Source: an uncultured Prochlorococcus sp. (GTDB taxonomy: Bacteria > Cyanobacteriota > Cyanobacteriia > PCC-6307 > Cyanobiaceae). From it: 18,776 nucleotides of DNA. This document shows positions 8,569-17,382 of the stretch, in pieces. The stretch spans positions 1-18,776 of the forward strand of contig CACGIB010000014.1 in the NCBI GenBank assembly GCA_902573045.1. The letters run 5' to 3'. A program made the position numbers and the translations under genes. Numbering within the stretch: the stretch's first letter is position 1; each line of letters begins with the position of its first letter. The notes under the pieces were generated by a model. That model saw nothing but the letters and a program-made list of their open reading frames with translations. It was not told the DNA's origin and did not search any database.

Positions 8569-9428
8569 TAATTTACTAACATTGATCCAGAGAAAACCTT
8601 TTTAGCATTACCGGTCATCATTACTTCACAATCGTCTTTTGACCAATCAATTTTAAGATTACCTCCTGGTAAAGTTACTATGGTTTGTGAATTACAAAGA
8701 CCTAATTTATAAGCTGCTACATGTATAGCACAGGCACCTGTTCCACAAGCTAATGTTGGTCCTGCACCCCTTTCCCATACTTTTACTTTGATATTATCTT
8801 TATTTAAAATTTGACAAAAATGTACATTAGTTTTTTCTGGAAATAATTCATTTTTTTCAAATATAGGACCAAGTCTGGAAAGAACAATTGACTCTATGTC
8901 TTTTACAAAGAATATTAAATGAGGATTTCCCATTCCTACGGCATAACCCATATTACTAAAATCATTCTCAACAAATTCGTGTGAAGGAATTGAATTTATT
9001 TTTTTTTCAATTTTTGTTGGAATATTTTGACATTCTAAAATTGGAACTCCCATTTTTACTGTAATTTCATCATTTATATATTTTGCAATTTTTAAACCTG
9101 CTTTAGTCTCAATTTTATATTCTATATTTTTATTATTCATTGAATCATTTACATGGAGATACTCAACTAAACACCTTATTCCGTTTCCACACATTTGTGC
9201 TTCAGAACCATCAGAATTAAAAATTATCATTTTTGCATAATTATCATCATTAGGTTCTTCTATAAAAATCACACCATCTGCTCCAATACCAAATTGCCTG
9301 TTGCAAATTTGTTTTATATCAAATATATTATTTGTCTTGTAATTTTTATATAAATCATTTCCTCTAGAATCAATTACTACGAAATCATTTCCGTTACCTT
9401 GATATTTTTCAAAATTTATATTTTTCAT
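8568..9428 (-). CDS. dapF: Diaminopimelate epimerase (DapF)
   Basis: A 286-residue DapF that converts LL-diaminopimelate to meso-diaminopimelate in the cytoplasm, for lysine and for peptidoglycan cross-links. The two catalytic cysteines lie in matching half-site motifs: C80 in MCGNGIRC and C228 in ACGTGACA. FEKYQGNGNDFVVIDSR at 6-22, MGNPHL near 166 and WERGAGPTLACG near 218 complete the family pattern. Length is normal. It is the first gene of a four-gene minus-strand operon ending in dacB, which also handles peptidoglycan peptides. The ATG at 9426-9428 is preceded by a TATAAT box at 9455-9460 (minus). Its stop overlaps the start of the cysteine desulfurase as TAATG. Confidence 0.97.
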   Translation of the reverse strand: MKNINFEKYQGNGNDFVVIDSRGNDLYKNYKTNNIFDIKQICNRQFGIGADGVIFIEEPNDDNYAKMIIFNSDGSEAQMCGNGIRCLVEYLHVNDSMNNKNIEYKIETKAGLKIAKYINDEITVKMGVPILECQNIPTKIEKKINSIPSHEFVENDFSNMGYAVGMGNPHLIFFVKDIESIVLSRLGPIFEKNELFPEKTNVHFCQILNKDNIKVKVWERGAGPTLACGTGACAIHVAAYKLGLCNSQTIVTLPGGNLKIDWSKDDCEVMMTGNAKKVFSGSMLVN

Positions 9429-9454
9429 TTGTAGATAATATATTTTAAATTTTA

Positions 9455-9460
9455 ATTATA
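9455..9460 (-). promoter_or_regulatory. Candidate -10 box for the dapF operon
   Basis: TATAAT reads on the minus strand 26 bases before the dapF ATG, a suitable place for the -10 of the first gene in the operon. No TTGACA-like -35 is seen at 16-18 bases. The match is exact, but TATAAT is common by chance in this base composition. Confidence 0.4.
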
Positions 9461-9491
9461 AATTATTCCTTTTAACAATCTATTTCTATTT

Positions 9492-9499
9492 TATACAAT
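9492..9499 (+). promoter_or_regulatory. Candidate -10 box for leuS
   Basis: TATACAAT lies 36 bases upstream of the leuS GTG within the 107-base dapF/leuS divergent gap. It is the best -10-like match on this strand; no clear -35 accompanies it. Confidence 0.3.
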
Positions 9500-9535
9500 G
9501 GATATTAAAATAATAGTTTAACAAATACAAATTAA

Positions 9536-12106
9536 GTGATTTCTCCCGATAAACAATATGAGACTGATACCAATTTATATAAACCTTCTGAAATAGAAAA
9601 AAAATGGCAGTCAATATGGATAGAAAACAATTTATACAAAACCGATGAATTAATTGAGAATAGCGATAAATTTTATGCCTTATCAATGTTTCCCTACCCA
9701 TCAGGTAATCTTCATATGGGACATGTTAGGAATTATGTTATTACAGACTTAATAGCCCGGTTCCAGAGGTTTAAGGGCAAATCTGTTTTACATCCAATGG
9801 GTTGGGACGCTTTTGGTTTGCCTGCTGAGAATGCAGCGATTGAAAGAGGAATTAGTCCAAGTGTCTGGACTAAAAAAAATATTTCTCATATGAAGTCACA
9901 GTTAAAGCTTTTAGGACTATCAGTTGATTGGGATAGAGAATTTGCAACTTGTGATGAAAATTACTATGTTTGGACACAATATTTATTTTTAGAGTTATAC
10001 AAGGCAGGTCTTGTATATCAAAAGGAATCAGAAGTTAATTGGGATCCTATAGATAATACGGTCTTAGCGAATGAACAAGTTGACTCAGAGGGTAAATCTT
10101 GGAGATCTGGGGCACTAGTTGAAAAAAAATTATTAAAGCAATGGTTTTTAAGGATTACTAATTATGCGGATGAATTATTAAAGGATTTAGAAAAATTAGA
10201 TAACTGGCCAGAAAGAGTAAAAATAATGCAAGATAATTGGATAGGAAAATCAATTGGTACAAATATTAATTTCAATATTATTACTAATCCAAAAGAGAAA
10301 TTAAAAGTATTCACAACAAGACCTGATACTTTATTTGGAGTTGCTTATTTAGCAATTTCTGTTAATCATTCATTAATCAAAAATATTTCAAATCAGGCAA
10401 CCTTACAAGATATAGAAAAACTTAAACAATATTTGAAAAATAATAAAAACAATGAACTTGAAAAAATTGGAATAAAAACCAGCTTATTAGCAATAAATCC
10501 AGTTAATTCTGAACCTATACCTATTTGGGTGGCTAGTTATGTTCTTGATGAATACGGTACAGGCGCTGTTATGGGTGTACCTGCTCATGATTTAAGGGAT
10601 TTTGAGTTTGCTAAGAAAAATAATATTTATATTAAACAGGTAATAGTTAAGGATAAAAGTGAACAAATTAAGGAGCTTGATAATGCTTATTTAGAAAATG
10701 GATATCTAATTAATTCAAATCAATACAATGGTTTAGCAAATACTATTGCTAAATTAAAAATAGCAGAGGAGGGAGTAAATAATGGATGGGCCGAAAATAA
10801 GATTCAATATCGTTTAAGAGATTGGTTAATATCTAGACAAAGATATTGGGGATGTCCGATACCCATAGTAAATTGCAAAAAATGTGGAGCTGTTCCTTTA
10901 AACCAATCAGATTTGCCTGTTTCATTACCAAAAGATATAGAAATCTCCGCTAACAAGATTAATGCTTTAGGTAATAATAATAATTGGATAAATACAACAT
11001 GTCCAAAATGTGGAATAGCGGCAAGAAAAGAAACTGATACTATGGACACTTTTATGTGTTCATCTTGGTATTTTTTAAGATACCCATCTTCAAAATGTTC
11101 AACTATGCCATTTGAAAAGAATGAAATTAATAAGTGGTTGCCTGTAGATCAATATGTTGGAGGAGTAGAGCATGCAATATTGCATTTGCTATATGCAAGA
11201 TTTTTCACTAAAGCTTTGCGAGATAATGAACTATTTGATATTGATGAACCTTTCAAAAAACTATTAACGCAAGGAATGGTTCAGGCCGCAGCCTATAAAA
11301 ACAATAAAACTGGTAAATATGTTTCTCCTTCCGATATTACTGACTTATCAAATCCTACAGATCCAATTGACAATTCTAAACTCGATGTTCTTTTCGAGAA
11401 GATGTCTAAGTCTAAATATAATGGAATAGACCCTGAATCAGTAATAAAAAAATATGGAGCAGATACAGCAAGAATGTTTATATTATTTAAAGCACCACCA
11501 GAAAAAGATTTGGAATGGGGAGATACAGATGTTGAAGGACAATTTAGATTTTTAAGCAGGATTTGGAAGCTTTATATAAATTGTGCAAAAGATATAAATA
11601 GTAAATCTAATTCCTATCCAGATAAAGAAAAAAGTTTAATAAAGTCAATGAATATCGCTATAAAAGAAATTTCAAATGACATATTAAATAACCAATTTAA
11701 TACTGCGATTTCAGAACTAATGAAGTTTTATAATTCATTATCAAATTCCATTAATGACGTAAACAATAATTTAAAAATTGATGCTTTAAAAACATTTTGT
11801 ATTTTGTTGGCTCCATTTGCACCTCATATTGCAGAAGAAATATGGCATCTTATAGGATTTAAAAAATCTGTACATTTAGAACACTGGCCCTCATTTAATG
11901 CCGAGGCACTAAAGGAAGAATCATATGAACTAGTAATACAAGTGAATGGAAAAGTTAGAGACAAAGTAAATATTAATAATGATATGAGTGAAGATCAAAT
12001 TAAAGAATTGACTCTTAAAAGACCTAACATATTAAAATGGACTCAAGATAAGGAAATAAGAAAAATAATTATTGTGAAAGGAAAAATTATGAATATTGTT
12101 GTTTAA
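9536..12106 (+). CDS. leuS: Leucyl-tRNA synthetase
   Basis: An 856-residue class I aminoacyl-tRNA synthetase charging tRNA-Leu in the cytoplasm. The sequence shows [16 protein letters not shown] with the HIGH-type HMGH at 60-63, [10 protein letters not shown] shortly after, the CP1 editing domain with TTRPDTLFG near residue 260 and [13 protein letters not shown] near 341-353, zinc-type CxxC pairs around 443-446 and 487-490, [14 protein letters not shown] near 503-516, and KMSKS at 622-626. The C-terminal anticodon-binding helical region ends with a VNGKVRDK block typical of bacterial LeuRS. The start is GTG at 9536 because a TAA sits directly upstream in frame and the conserved N-terminus begins immediately. 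It diverges from dapF and overlaps the 3' end of pgi by 4 bases. Confidence 0.97.
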   Translation: MISPDKQYETDTNLYKPSEIEKKWQSIWIENNLYKTDELIENSDKFYALSMFPYPSGNLHMGHVRNYVITDLIARFQRFKGKSVLHPMGWDAFGLPAENAAIERGISPSVWTKKNISHMKSQLKLLGLSVDWDREFATCDENYYVWTQYLFLELYKAGLVYQKESEVNWDPIDNTVLANEQVDSEGKSWRSGALVEKKLLKQWFLRITNYADELLKDLEKLDNWPERVKIMQDNWIGKSIGTNINFNIITNPKEKLKVFTTRPDTLFGVAYLAISVNHSLIKNISNQATLQDIEKLKQYLKNNKNNELEKIGIKTSLLAINPVNSEPIPIWVASYVLDEYGTGAVMGVPAHDLRDFEFAKKNNIYIKQVIVKDKSEQIKELDNAYLENGYLINSNQYNGLANTIAKLKIAEEGVNNGWAENKIQYRLRDWLISRQRYWGCPIPIVNCKKCGAVPLNQSDLPVSLPKDIEISANKINALGNNNNWINTTCPKCGIAARKETDTMDTFMCSSWYFLRYPSSKCSTMPFEKNEINKWLPVDQYVGGVEHAILHLLYARFFTKALRDNELFDIDEPFKKLLTQGMVQAAAYKNNKTGKYVSPSDITDLSNPTDPIDNSKLDVLFEKMSKSKYNGIDPESVIKKYGADTARMFILFKAPPEKDLEWGDTDVEGQFRFLSRIWKLYINCAKDINSKSNSYPDKEKSLIKSMNIAIKEISNDILNNQFNTAISELMKFYNSLSNSINDVNNNLKIDALKTFCILLAPFAPHIAEEIWHLIGFKKSVHLEHWPSFNAEALKEESYELVIQVNGKVRDKVNINNDMSEDQIKELTLKRPNILKWTQDKEIRKIIIVKGKIMNIVV

Positions 12107-13686
12107 GAATTTATTTTTTGAATAAATAATGAATTTGGATTTGACCAATCTCCCTTAACTAAATAATTATCATTACCGAAACACATTTCACGGAGTATAA
12201 AAAATATAGGTTCACTAAATGAATTATCAAATAATGATGTTATGTCATTTATAGAATATTCTCCACCTTCATCTAATAAATTACTTACTTTTTGTTGATA
12301 CTCAATAATATTTGCAGCTGCTTTCTTACCAGCTTCAACTCCAGGTTGATCATATGCATTTATATTTACCAATTCAGCGTAGAAGGATACAGCTCTCTCA
12401 AATAAAGCGATTAAGGCGCCTAGTGAAAAACAATTTAACTTTTCTAACGTAATAGTGATACTTTGTCTGTTTTCACTAGAGAGTGCTGATCTAGTTCCTT
12501 GTAAAAAACCAGAAAGATATTCTTTAGGATTCTCTTTTTCATCAAAATTATTAGTAGAAGGAGAATCTAATAATTCAATAAAAATACAAAAGAAATTATC
12601 AATACCATCTCTCAGTTGCTGAACATAAGCATGTTGATCTGTAGATCCTTTATTACCAAAAACGGAAATACCTTGATTAACTAATTCACCATTCCTATTA
12701 TATTTCTTTCCTAATGATTCCATTACTAATTGCTGGAGATATTTACTAAAAACCTGTAACCTATCTCTATAAGGTAATACGACCATATCTCTCTTTCCAA
12801 TACCATCCCCAGTTAAATACCATGCGGATGATAATAGTGCTGCTGGATTATTTTTAAAATCACTTATACGTGTGGCTTCATCCATTAATGATGCACCTCT
12901 AATAAATTCAAAGATATTTTCATTAATAAGAGCTAATGGAAGTAATCCCACAGAGCTTGTAATACTAGTTCTTCCACCAACCCAATCTTGCAAATTAAAT
13001 ATTTTTAACCAATTTTCAGAGGTGGCTTTTTTAAATAACTTACTTCCTTTCATAGTTATAGCTATAGCATTAGAATTCCATTCAAGAGAATTGTTTTCGC
13101 AGTGACTTTTGATAATTTCCATAGCAATTCTAGGTTCAGGCGTACCTCCTGATTTGCTTACAACTACAAATAATGTTGTTGATAATTTTTCAGATAACTC
13201 TTCTAACTTTTCGCTAATTAAAAAAGGATCAACATTATCGATATAAGAAAAATTTAAGCCTCTAGAACACTTCTGCAGTGACTCTGTAATAAGTAATGGT
13301 CCTAGACCACTTCCACCAATTCCTATCCATAGAACATTAGTATAAAGCTGATTATTCTTATTCTTAATATCTCCATTTAAAATTTGTTTTCCAAATTCAG
13401 AGATTGCATTAATATCTGCTCTAATTTCCTCTCCTATTTTTGAAGAGGGTGAAATTGATGGATTTCTAAGCCAATAATGTCCAACTTGTCTATTTTCATC
13501 AATATTTGAAATTGCACCATTTTCTAATTCTTTTATTGATGAAAAAACATCTATAAATTTATCTTCTAAATTTTTTATCTCTTTACTTGCGAAATTAATT
13601 TTACTTATGTCTAGCCAAATATTTAATTTTTTATCAAACCAAAGATAACTACAAAATTTATCCCAAGAGTTTAAATCTCCATTCAT
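12103..13686 (-). CDS. pgi: Glucose-6-phosphate isomerase
   Basis: A 527-residue phosphoglucose isomerase interconverting glucose 6-phosphate and fructose 6-phosphate. In a cyanobacterium this links the Calvin cycle, glycogen and the oxidative pentose phosphate pathway. Visible signatures: [10 protein letters not shown] at 121-130, the sugar-phosphate-binding SKSGGTPEP at 177-185, [14 protein letters not shown] near 245-258, a QLRDG block, and a QPGVEAGK block near the C-terminus. Length matches the cyanobacterial family. The ATG at 13684-13686 is preceded by an exact TATAAT on the minus strand at 13719-13724. Its TAA interlocks with the TAA of convergent leuS on a shared TTAA. Identification is secure. 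Confidence 0.97.
   Translation of the reverse strand: MNGDLNSWDKFCSYLWFDKKLNIWLDISKINFASKEIKNLEDKFIDVFSSIKELENGAISNIDENRQVGHYWLRNPSISPSSKIGEEIRADINAISEFGKQILNGDIKNKNNQLYTNVLWIGIGGSGLGPLLITESLQKCSRGLNFSYIDNVDPFLISEKLEELSEKLSTTLFVVVSKSGGTPEPRIAMEIIKSHCENNSLEWNSNAIAITMKGSKLFKKATSENWLKIFNLQDWVGGRTSITSSVGLLPLALINENIFEFIRGASLMDEATRISDFKNNPAALLSSAWYLTGDGIGKRDMVVLPYRDRLQVFSKYLQQLVMESLGKKYNRNGELVNQGISVFGNKGSTDQHAYVQQLRDGIDNFFCIFIELLDSPSTNNFDEKENPKEYLSGFLQGTRSALSSENRQSITITLEKLNCFSLGALIALFERAVSFYAELVNINAYDQPGVEAGKKAAANIIEYQQKVSNLLDEGGEYSINDITSLFDNSFSEPIFFILREMCFGNDNYLVKGDWSNPNSLFIQKINS
12109..12127. repeat. 7-bp AT inverted repeat at the leuS/pgi 3' junction
   Basis: ATTTATT (12109-12115) and AATAAAT (12121-12127) are perfect reverse complements around a TTTTG loop, just past the leuS stop and inside the end of pgi. 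It could form a stem on either transcript, but lacks G-C pairs and a following T-run, so any terminator role is weakly supported. Confidence 0.25.
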
Positions 13687-13718
13687 TTTATATATTTGTT
13701 TCTTTTATTTATTATTCA

Positions 13719-13724
13719 ATTATA
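13719..13724 (-). promoter_or_regulatory. Candidate -10 box for pgi
   Basis: Exact TATAAT on the minus strand, 32 bases before the pgi ATG, inside an alternating AT run. This suggests a short 5' leader of about 25 bases. No convincing -35 is visible. Confidence 0.4.
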
Positions 13725-13869
13725 TATATACGAATAGTACATAGATTTGAATCATTTAAATTTGTTTAAATTATTATCTTCAAATAAATATGTTTTTGAA
13801 TATAAACAATTAAAATTGAGGGTTTTTTTTATTTCATATGAATTTATCATTGGATAAAATAAAAAAATT

Positions 13870-14526
13870 TTGGATAGATCATTTAATTACATAATTTCGC
13901 CTAAGATATCTGAATTTAGAAAATTTTCCCCTAAATTAAAAATAGGAGTACTTGCTTCTGGGAATGGAACAAACTTTCAGGAATTAATTAATCTCTCAGA
14001 AAAAGGAGAACTAGATATAGATATAAAAGTTCTTATAACTAACAAAGATGATGCAGGTTGTATAAAGAGAGCTGAAAGTAAAAAAATACCTCACAAAATT
14101 ATAAAAAGCAAAGACTTTCTGCAAAAGGAGGAATTTGAATTAGAAATTGTAAATACTTTAATTCATTATGATGTTGAACTTGTGGTTATGGCAGGCTGGA
14201 TGAAAATTGTTACTCCATTTTTTATTAATAAATTTAAGAATAAGATAATAAATATTCACCCTTCATTACTTCCAGCATATAAAGGTGGTTCTGCGATAAA
14301 GGACTCTATATTAAATGGTTCAAAAATAACTGGTTGTTCCGTACATTTTGTTGAAGAGGAGGTAGATAGTGGATCATTGATAATGCAAGCTGCATTGTCT
14401 ATTAGAAATGATGATGATATTGAATCACTTTCCAAAAGAATACAAATGCTTGAGCATAAAATCTTACCTCACTCAATCTCACTTGCTGGTTTTTTGATAA
14501 GAAGTAATTTTATGGAAAATTATTAG
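13870..14526 (+). CDS. purN: Phosphoribosylglycinamide formyltransferase (GART, PurN)
   Basis: A 218-residue PurN that transfers a formyl group from 10-formyl-THF to glycinamide ribonucleotide, the third step of purine synthesis. The fold begins with KIGVLASGNGTNFQ near 24-37. The catalytic triad is visible as N128 and H130 in NIHPSLLPAYKGG and D166 in EVDSGSL, matching E. coli N106, H108 and D144. The conserved core is intact. The start is doubtful: in this frame the only usable codon after the upstream TAA is TTG at 13870. An ATG at 13838 opens a frame that would join purN if an A7 tract at 13861-13867 were one base longer. The annotated start may therefore be too short. The 3' end overlaps convergent argC by 17 bases. 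Confidence 0.92.
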   Translation: MDRSFNYIISPKISEFRKFSPKLKIGVLASGNGTNFQELINLSEKGELDIDIKVLITNKDDAGCIKRAESKKIPHKIIKSKDFLQKEEFELEIVNTLIHYDVELVVMAGWMKIVTPFFINKFKNKIINIHPSLLPAYKGGSAIKDSILNGSKITGCSVHFVEEEVDSGSLIMQAALSIRNDDDIESLSKRIQMLEHKILPHSISLAGFLIRSNFMENY

Positions 14527-15565
14527 TTAAATCAAGTCCTTCATCCATTGAAAATCCGCTCATAATATTTAAATTTTGAATTGCTTGCCCAGTCTGACCT
14601 TTTAACAAATTATCAATTACAGATAATATAATTATTCTTCCATTTCGAATATCGACTTTAACAGAAAGGAAAATTTGGTTTGTATTTTTCACCCATTTTG
14701 TTGAAGGGAAGGTATCTACAGGTAAGACTATAATATTTTTGAAATTTCTATAATAATTATCCAAAAGAATTCTGCAATCATCAGAAGTTAATCCTGGATC
14801 TCTTAATCTCCCATATATAGTCGAATGCATACCTCTTGAAATTGGAACTAAATGAGGAGTAAAAAGCAGTTCGATTTTATTTCCAGAAATTAAAGATGCT
14901 ACCTGCTCGATCTCTGAAGTATGTCTATGGTTTATCAATCCATATGCTGATAGACCTTCTCCACATTCTGACAAGAGTAGCTTTTGGTTTGGTTCTCGAC
15001 CACCTCCAGAGGTTCCGCTTTTAGAATCAATTACTATCCCTTCATTTTCAATAATTCCTTGCGAAAGATAAGGAGCTAGTGGAATAAGAGCAGATGTTGG
15101 ATAACATCCTGGACATGCAATTAATCTTCCTTTTGAAATAGATTCTTTATTTATTTCAGGAAGACCGTATACAGCCTCTTTACATAAATCATCATCATTC
15201 CTTTTATAAATAGCAGCTTCTTTTGAATATACTTTTTTCCATTCATCTAAGGACTTATATCTGTAATCAGCAGATAAATCAATAACTTTAACTCCTCTAT
15301 CTAATAATTTCCTTGTCAATGTTGAAGATAGGCCATTTGGTAAGCAAAGCAAAGCAACATCAGCATTGTTTGAAATATTATCTACTGAAATTTCTTCTAT
15401 ATAAGGATCATTATCTAGATAAATAAAAGGGAAATTATCATTCCACTTTGATCCAGATGTTTTATTACCTCCTAAAAATGAAATTTTGTATTTTTTATTC
15501 TTCTTTAAAAGATTTACCGCTTGAATACCGCCGTAACCTGTAGCACCAACTATTGCAACATTCAT
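14510..15565 (-). CDS. argC: N-acetyl-gamma-glutamyl-phosphate reductase (ArgC)
   Basis: A 351-residue NADPH-dependent reductase making N-acetylglutamate semialdehyde, the third step from glutamate to ornithine and arginine. The N-terminal Rossmann motif GATGYGG lies at residues 7-13. The catalytic cysteine is C154 in CPGCYPTSAL. SGTSGGGREP near 184-193 and HRHTSEIEQ near 213-221 supply the conserved histidine region, and FTPHLVPISRGM near 236-247 follows. Length is typical. ATG at 15563-15565 with an exact minus-strand TATAAT at 15595-15600 upstream. It diverges from ribBA across an 88-base gap and its stop lies inside the 3' end of purN. Identification is secure. Confidence 0.97.
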   Translation of the reverse strand: MNVAIVGATGYGGIQAVNLLKKNKKYKISFLGGNKTSGSKWNDNFPFIYLDNDPYIEEISVDNISNNADVALLCLPNGLSSTLTRKLLDRGVKVIDLSADYRYKSLDEWKKVYSKEAAIYKRNDDDLCKEAVYGLPEINKESISKGRLIACPGCYPTSALIPLAPYLSQGIIENEGIVIDSKSGTSGGGREPNQKLLLSECGEGLSAYGLINHRHTSEIEQVASLISGNKIELLFTPHLVPISRGMHSTIYGRLRDPGLTSDDCRILLDNYYRNFKNIIVLPVDTFPSTKWVKNTNQIFLSVKVDIRNGRIIILSVIDNLLKGQTGQAIQNLNIMSGFSMDEGLDLTNNFP

Positions 15566-15594
15566 TTCTTTGAATTGGCAGACTTTGAGATAGG

Positions 15595-15600
15595 ATTATA
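15595..15600 (-). promoter_or_regulatory. Candidate -10 box for argC
   Basis: Exact TATAAT on the minus strand 29 bases before the argC ATG. No TTGACA-like -35 is seen. A 6-bp inverted repeat starts two bases farther upstream. Confidence 0.4.
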
Positions 15601-15601
15601 A

Positions 15602-15630
15602 AGTGTTGAATTTAAGGTAAGTAAAACACT
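15602..15630. repeat. Inverted repeat AGTGTT-N17-AACACT between argC and ribBA
   Basis: AGTGTT (15602-15607) and AACACT (15625-15630) are perfect reverse complements 17 bases apart, next to the argC -10 candidate and followed on the plus strand by ATTTTTCT. The layout would suit a regulator operator or a weak leader hairpin for ribBA, but a 6-bp arm pair may be chance. Confidence 0.3.
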
Positions 15631-15653
15631 ATTTTTCTATATTGATAGGAATA

Positions 15654-17378
15654 ATGAAAGAAACAAGTCCCGAATCAAATAATGGAACAATTTTGGACAT
15701 AAATGAATCTTTTAAAATTGAATTTGATCCTATTAGCGATGCGTTGGCCGCTATAAGAAATGGTGAATGCATAATTGTTGTAGATGATGAAAGAAGAGAA
15801 AATGAAGGAGATTTAATATGTGCTGCTCAGTTTGCAACTCCACAGCAAATTAATTTTATGGCTACTGAGGGACGAGGGCTTATATGCCTAGCTATGCAAG
15901 GTGAAAAACTTGACTCTTTAGATTTACCATTAATGGTAGATAGAAATACAGATGAGAATCAAACAGCTTTTACGATATCAATTGATGCTGGACCTGAAAA
16001 TAATGTTACTACTGGAATTTCCGCTGAAGATAGGGCGAAGACTATTCAAGTTGCTATAAACCCAAATACGAAACCTGATGATTTAAGAAGGCCAGGACAT
16101 ATTTTTCCATTAAGAGCTAAGAAAGGTGGCGTATTAAAAAGGGCAGGTCATACCGAAGCAGCAGTAGATATTGCTGCAATGTCAGGTCTTTATCCTGCTG
16201 GAGTGATTTGCGAAATACAGAATCCTGACGGTTCAATGTCAAGACTTCCACAACTTAAAGAGTACGCAAAACAGTGGGGAATGAAATTAATATCTATTGC
16301 TGATTTAATAAGTTATCGGTTTCAAACTGAAAGATTTGTTTATAGAAAATCGAATGCAGTTCTTCCAAGTATTTTTGGGAATTTCAAAGCTTATGGATAT
16401 ATTAATGAACTTGATGGTTCAGAGCACGTTGCATTAGTTAAACAAAAATCATCAAAATTAAACGAACCTGTACTAGTAAGAATGCATTCAGAGTGCTTAA
16501 CTGGAGATGCTTTTGGATCATTACGTTGTGATTGTAGACCCCAATTAGAGGCTGCTTTATCAAGGATAGAAAAGGAGGAAGAAGGTGTTGTTGTTTACTT
16601 GAGACAAGAAGGCAGGGGTATTGGTCTAATAAACAAATTAAAAGCTTACAGTTTACAAGATGGTGGATTAGACACTGTAGAAGCTAATGAAAAATTAGGT
16701 TTTCCTGCTGATCTCAGAAATTATGGAGTTGGTGCACAAATATTAACTGATCTAGGAATAAAAAAATTAAAATTACTAACCAACAATCCTAGAAAAATTG
16801 CTGGATTAGGTGGTTATGGAATAGAAGTTATTGAGAGAGTTCCATTAGTGATTTGTCCAAACGATAATAATGCAGAATATTTGAGTGTAAAAAAAACAAA
16901 GCTAGGTCATATGATAGATGAAGATAATTCTAATTACCGGAATATTGATCCATTTATATCAATTTTTCTTGACGGAAAATATAAATCTATTGATCTAGTG
17001 CCAATAAAAAATAAAGTTATTAAATTCTGTAGTGATAAAAATATTAATATTAAACTGGAAAGTAGTCCAAGATTATTGGCTTTTTGGAACAGGCCAAAAT
17101 TAGTATGGCGAATTTTACATGATCAAAATAGAACAAATTCCAACATTACTGATGAGGAAATAAAGAATATAGAATTATTTATTCAATATTTATCCAAATA
17201 TGAAAATAGTACAAAGATTGGAATTATTGTTTCTAGAAACATTGAACAAGCATTGCACCCAAAAAGTAGCATAAAACTAATCAATACTAAATTCACTATT
17301 AATAATGAAATCTTATATTCATCTACAAGAAAATTTAATCTAGATAAAGAGACCTTTAGTATCGTTTTTGAAGGCTAG
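15654..17378 (+). CDS. ribBA: Bifunctional 3,4-dihydroxy-2-butanone-4-phosphate synthase / GTP cyclohydrolase II (RibBA)
   Basis: A fused enzyme supplying both branches of riboflavin synthesis. The N-terminal RibB half (about residues 25-225) uses ribulose 5-phosphate and shows [10 protein letters not shown] near 44-53, [11 protein letters not shown], and [10 protein letters not shown]. The RibA half (about 230-420) opens GTP: zinc ligands C281, C292 and C294 in the CLTGD...LRCDC block, then [11 protein letters not shown] and NPRKIAGL. About 150 residues beyond the usual RibA end (about 421-574) have no motif I recognise. I chose ATG 15654 (574 residues) because it follows an AGGA; a TTG at 15642 in the same frame would add four residues. 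The ATG choice is moderately sure, the enzyme identity very sure. It diverges from argC and ends 4 bases from convergent ppiB. Confidence 0.96.
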   Translation: MKETSPESNNGTILDINESFKIEFDPISDALAAIRNGECIIVVDDERRENEGDLICAAQFATPQQINFMATEGRGLICLAMQGEKLDSLDLPLMVDRNTDENQTAFTISIDAGPENNVTTGISAEDRAKTIQVAINPNTKPDDLRRPGHIFPLRAKKGGVLKRAGHTEAAVDIAAMSGLYPAGVICEIQNPDGSMSRLPQLKEYAKQWGMKLISIADLISYRFQTERFVYRKSNAVLPSIFGNFKAYGYINELDGSEHVALVKQKSSKLNEPVLVRMHSECLTGDAFGSLRCDCRPQLEAALSRIEKEEEGVVVYLRQEGRGIGLINKLKAYSLQDGGLDTVEANEKLGFPADLRNYGVGAQILTDLGIKKLKLLTNNPRKIAGLGGYGIEVIERVPLVICPNDNNAEYLSVKKTKLGHMIDEDNSNYRNIDPFISIFLDGKYKSIDLVPIKNKVIKFCSDKNINIKLESSPRLLAFWNRPKLVWRILHDQNRTNSNITDEEIKNIELFIQYLSKYENSTKIGIIVSRNIEQALHPKSSIKLINTKFTINNEILYSSTRKFNLDKETFSIVFEG

Positions 17379-17382
17379 ATTA

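Noticed and set aside
9486..9701. Minus-strand open frame over the dapF/leuS gap and leuS N-terminus
   Set aside because: It covers the leuS start region and the HIGH motif on the other strand; there is no family signature.
10804..11049. Minus-strand open frame inside leuS
   Set aside because: Opposite the zinc-ribbon and catalytic region of LeuRS, with no independent evidence.
12872..13105. Plus-strand open frame inside pgi
   Set aside because: Lies opposite the conserved GGRTS region of Pgi and shows no motif.
13687..13869. tRNA or small RNA gene in the longest intergenic gap
   Set aside because: The region is almost pure A/T with no cloverleaf arms, no GTTCGA-like T-loop and no conserved sRNA box that I recognise; only a pgi -10 candidate and the possible purN start are visible.
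15566..15653. FMN (RFN) riboswitch upstream of ribBA
   Set aside because: The gap is only 88 bases, shorter than the RFN element, and I see none of its conserved G-rich helices.
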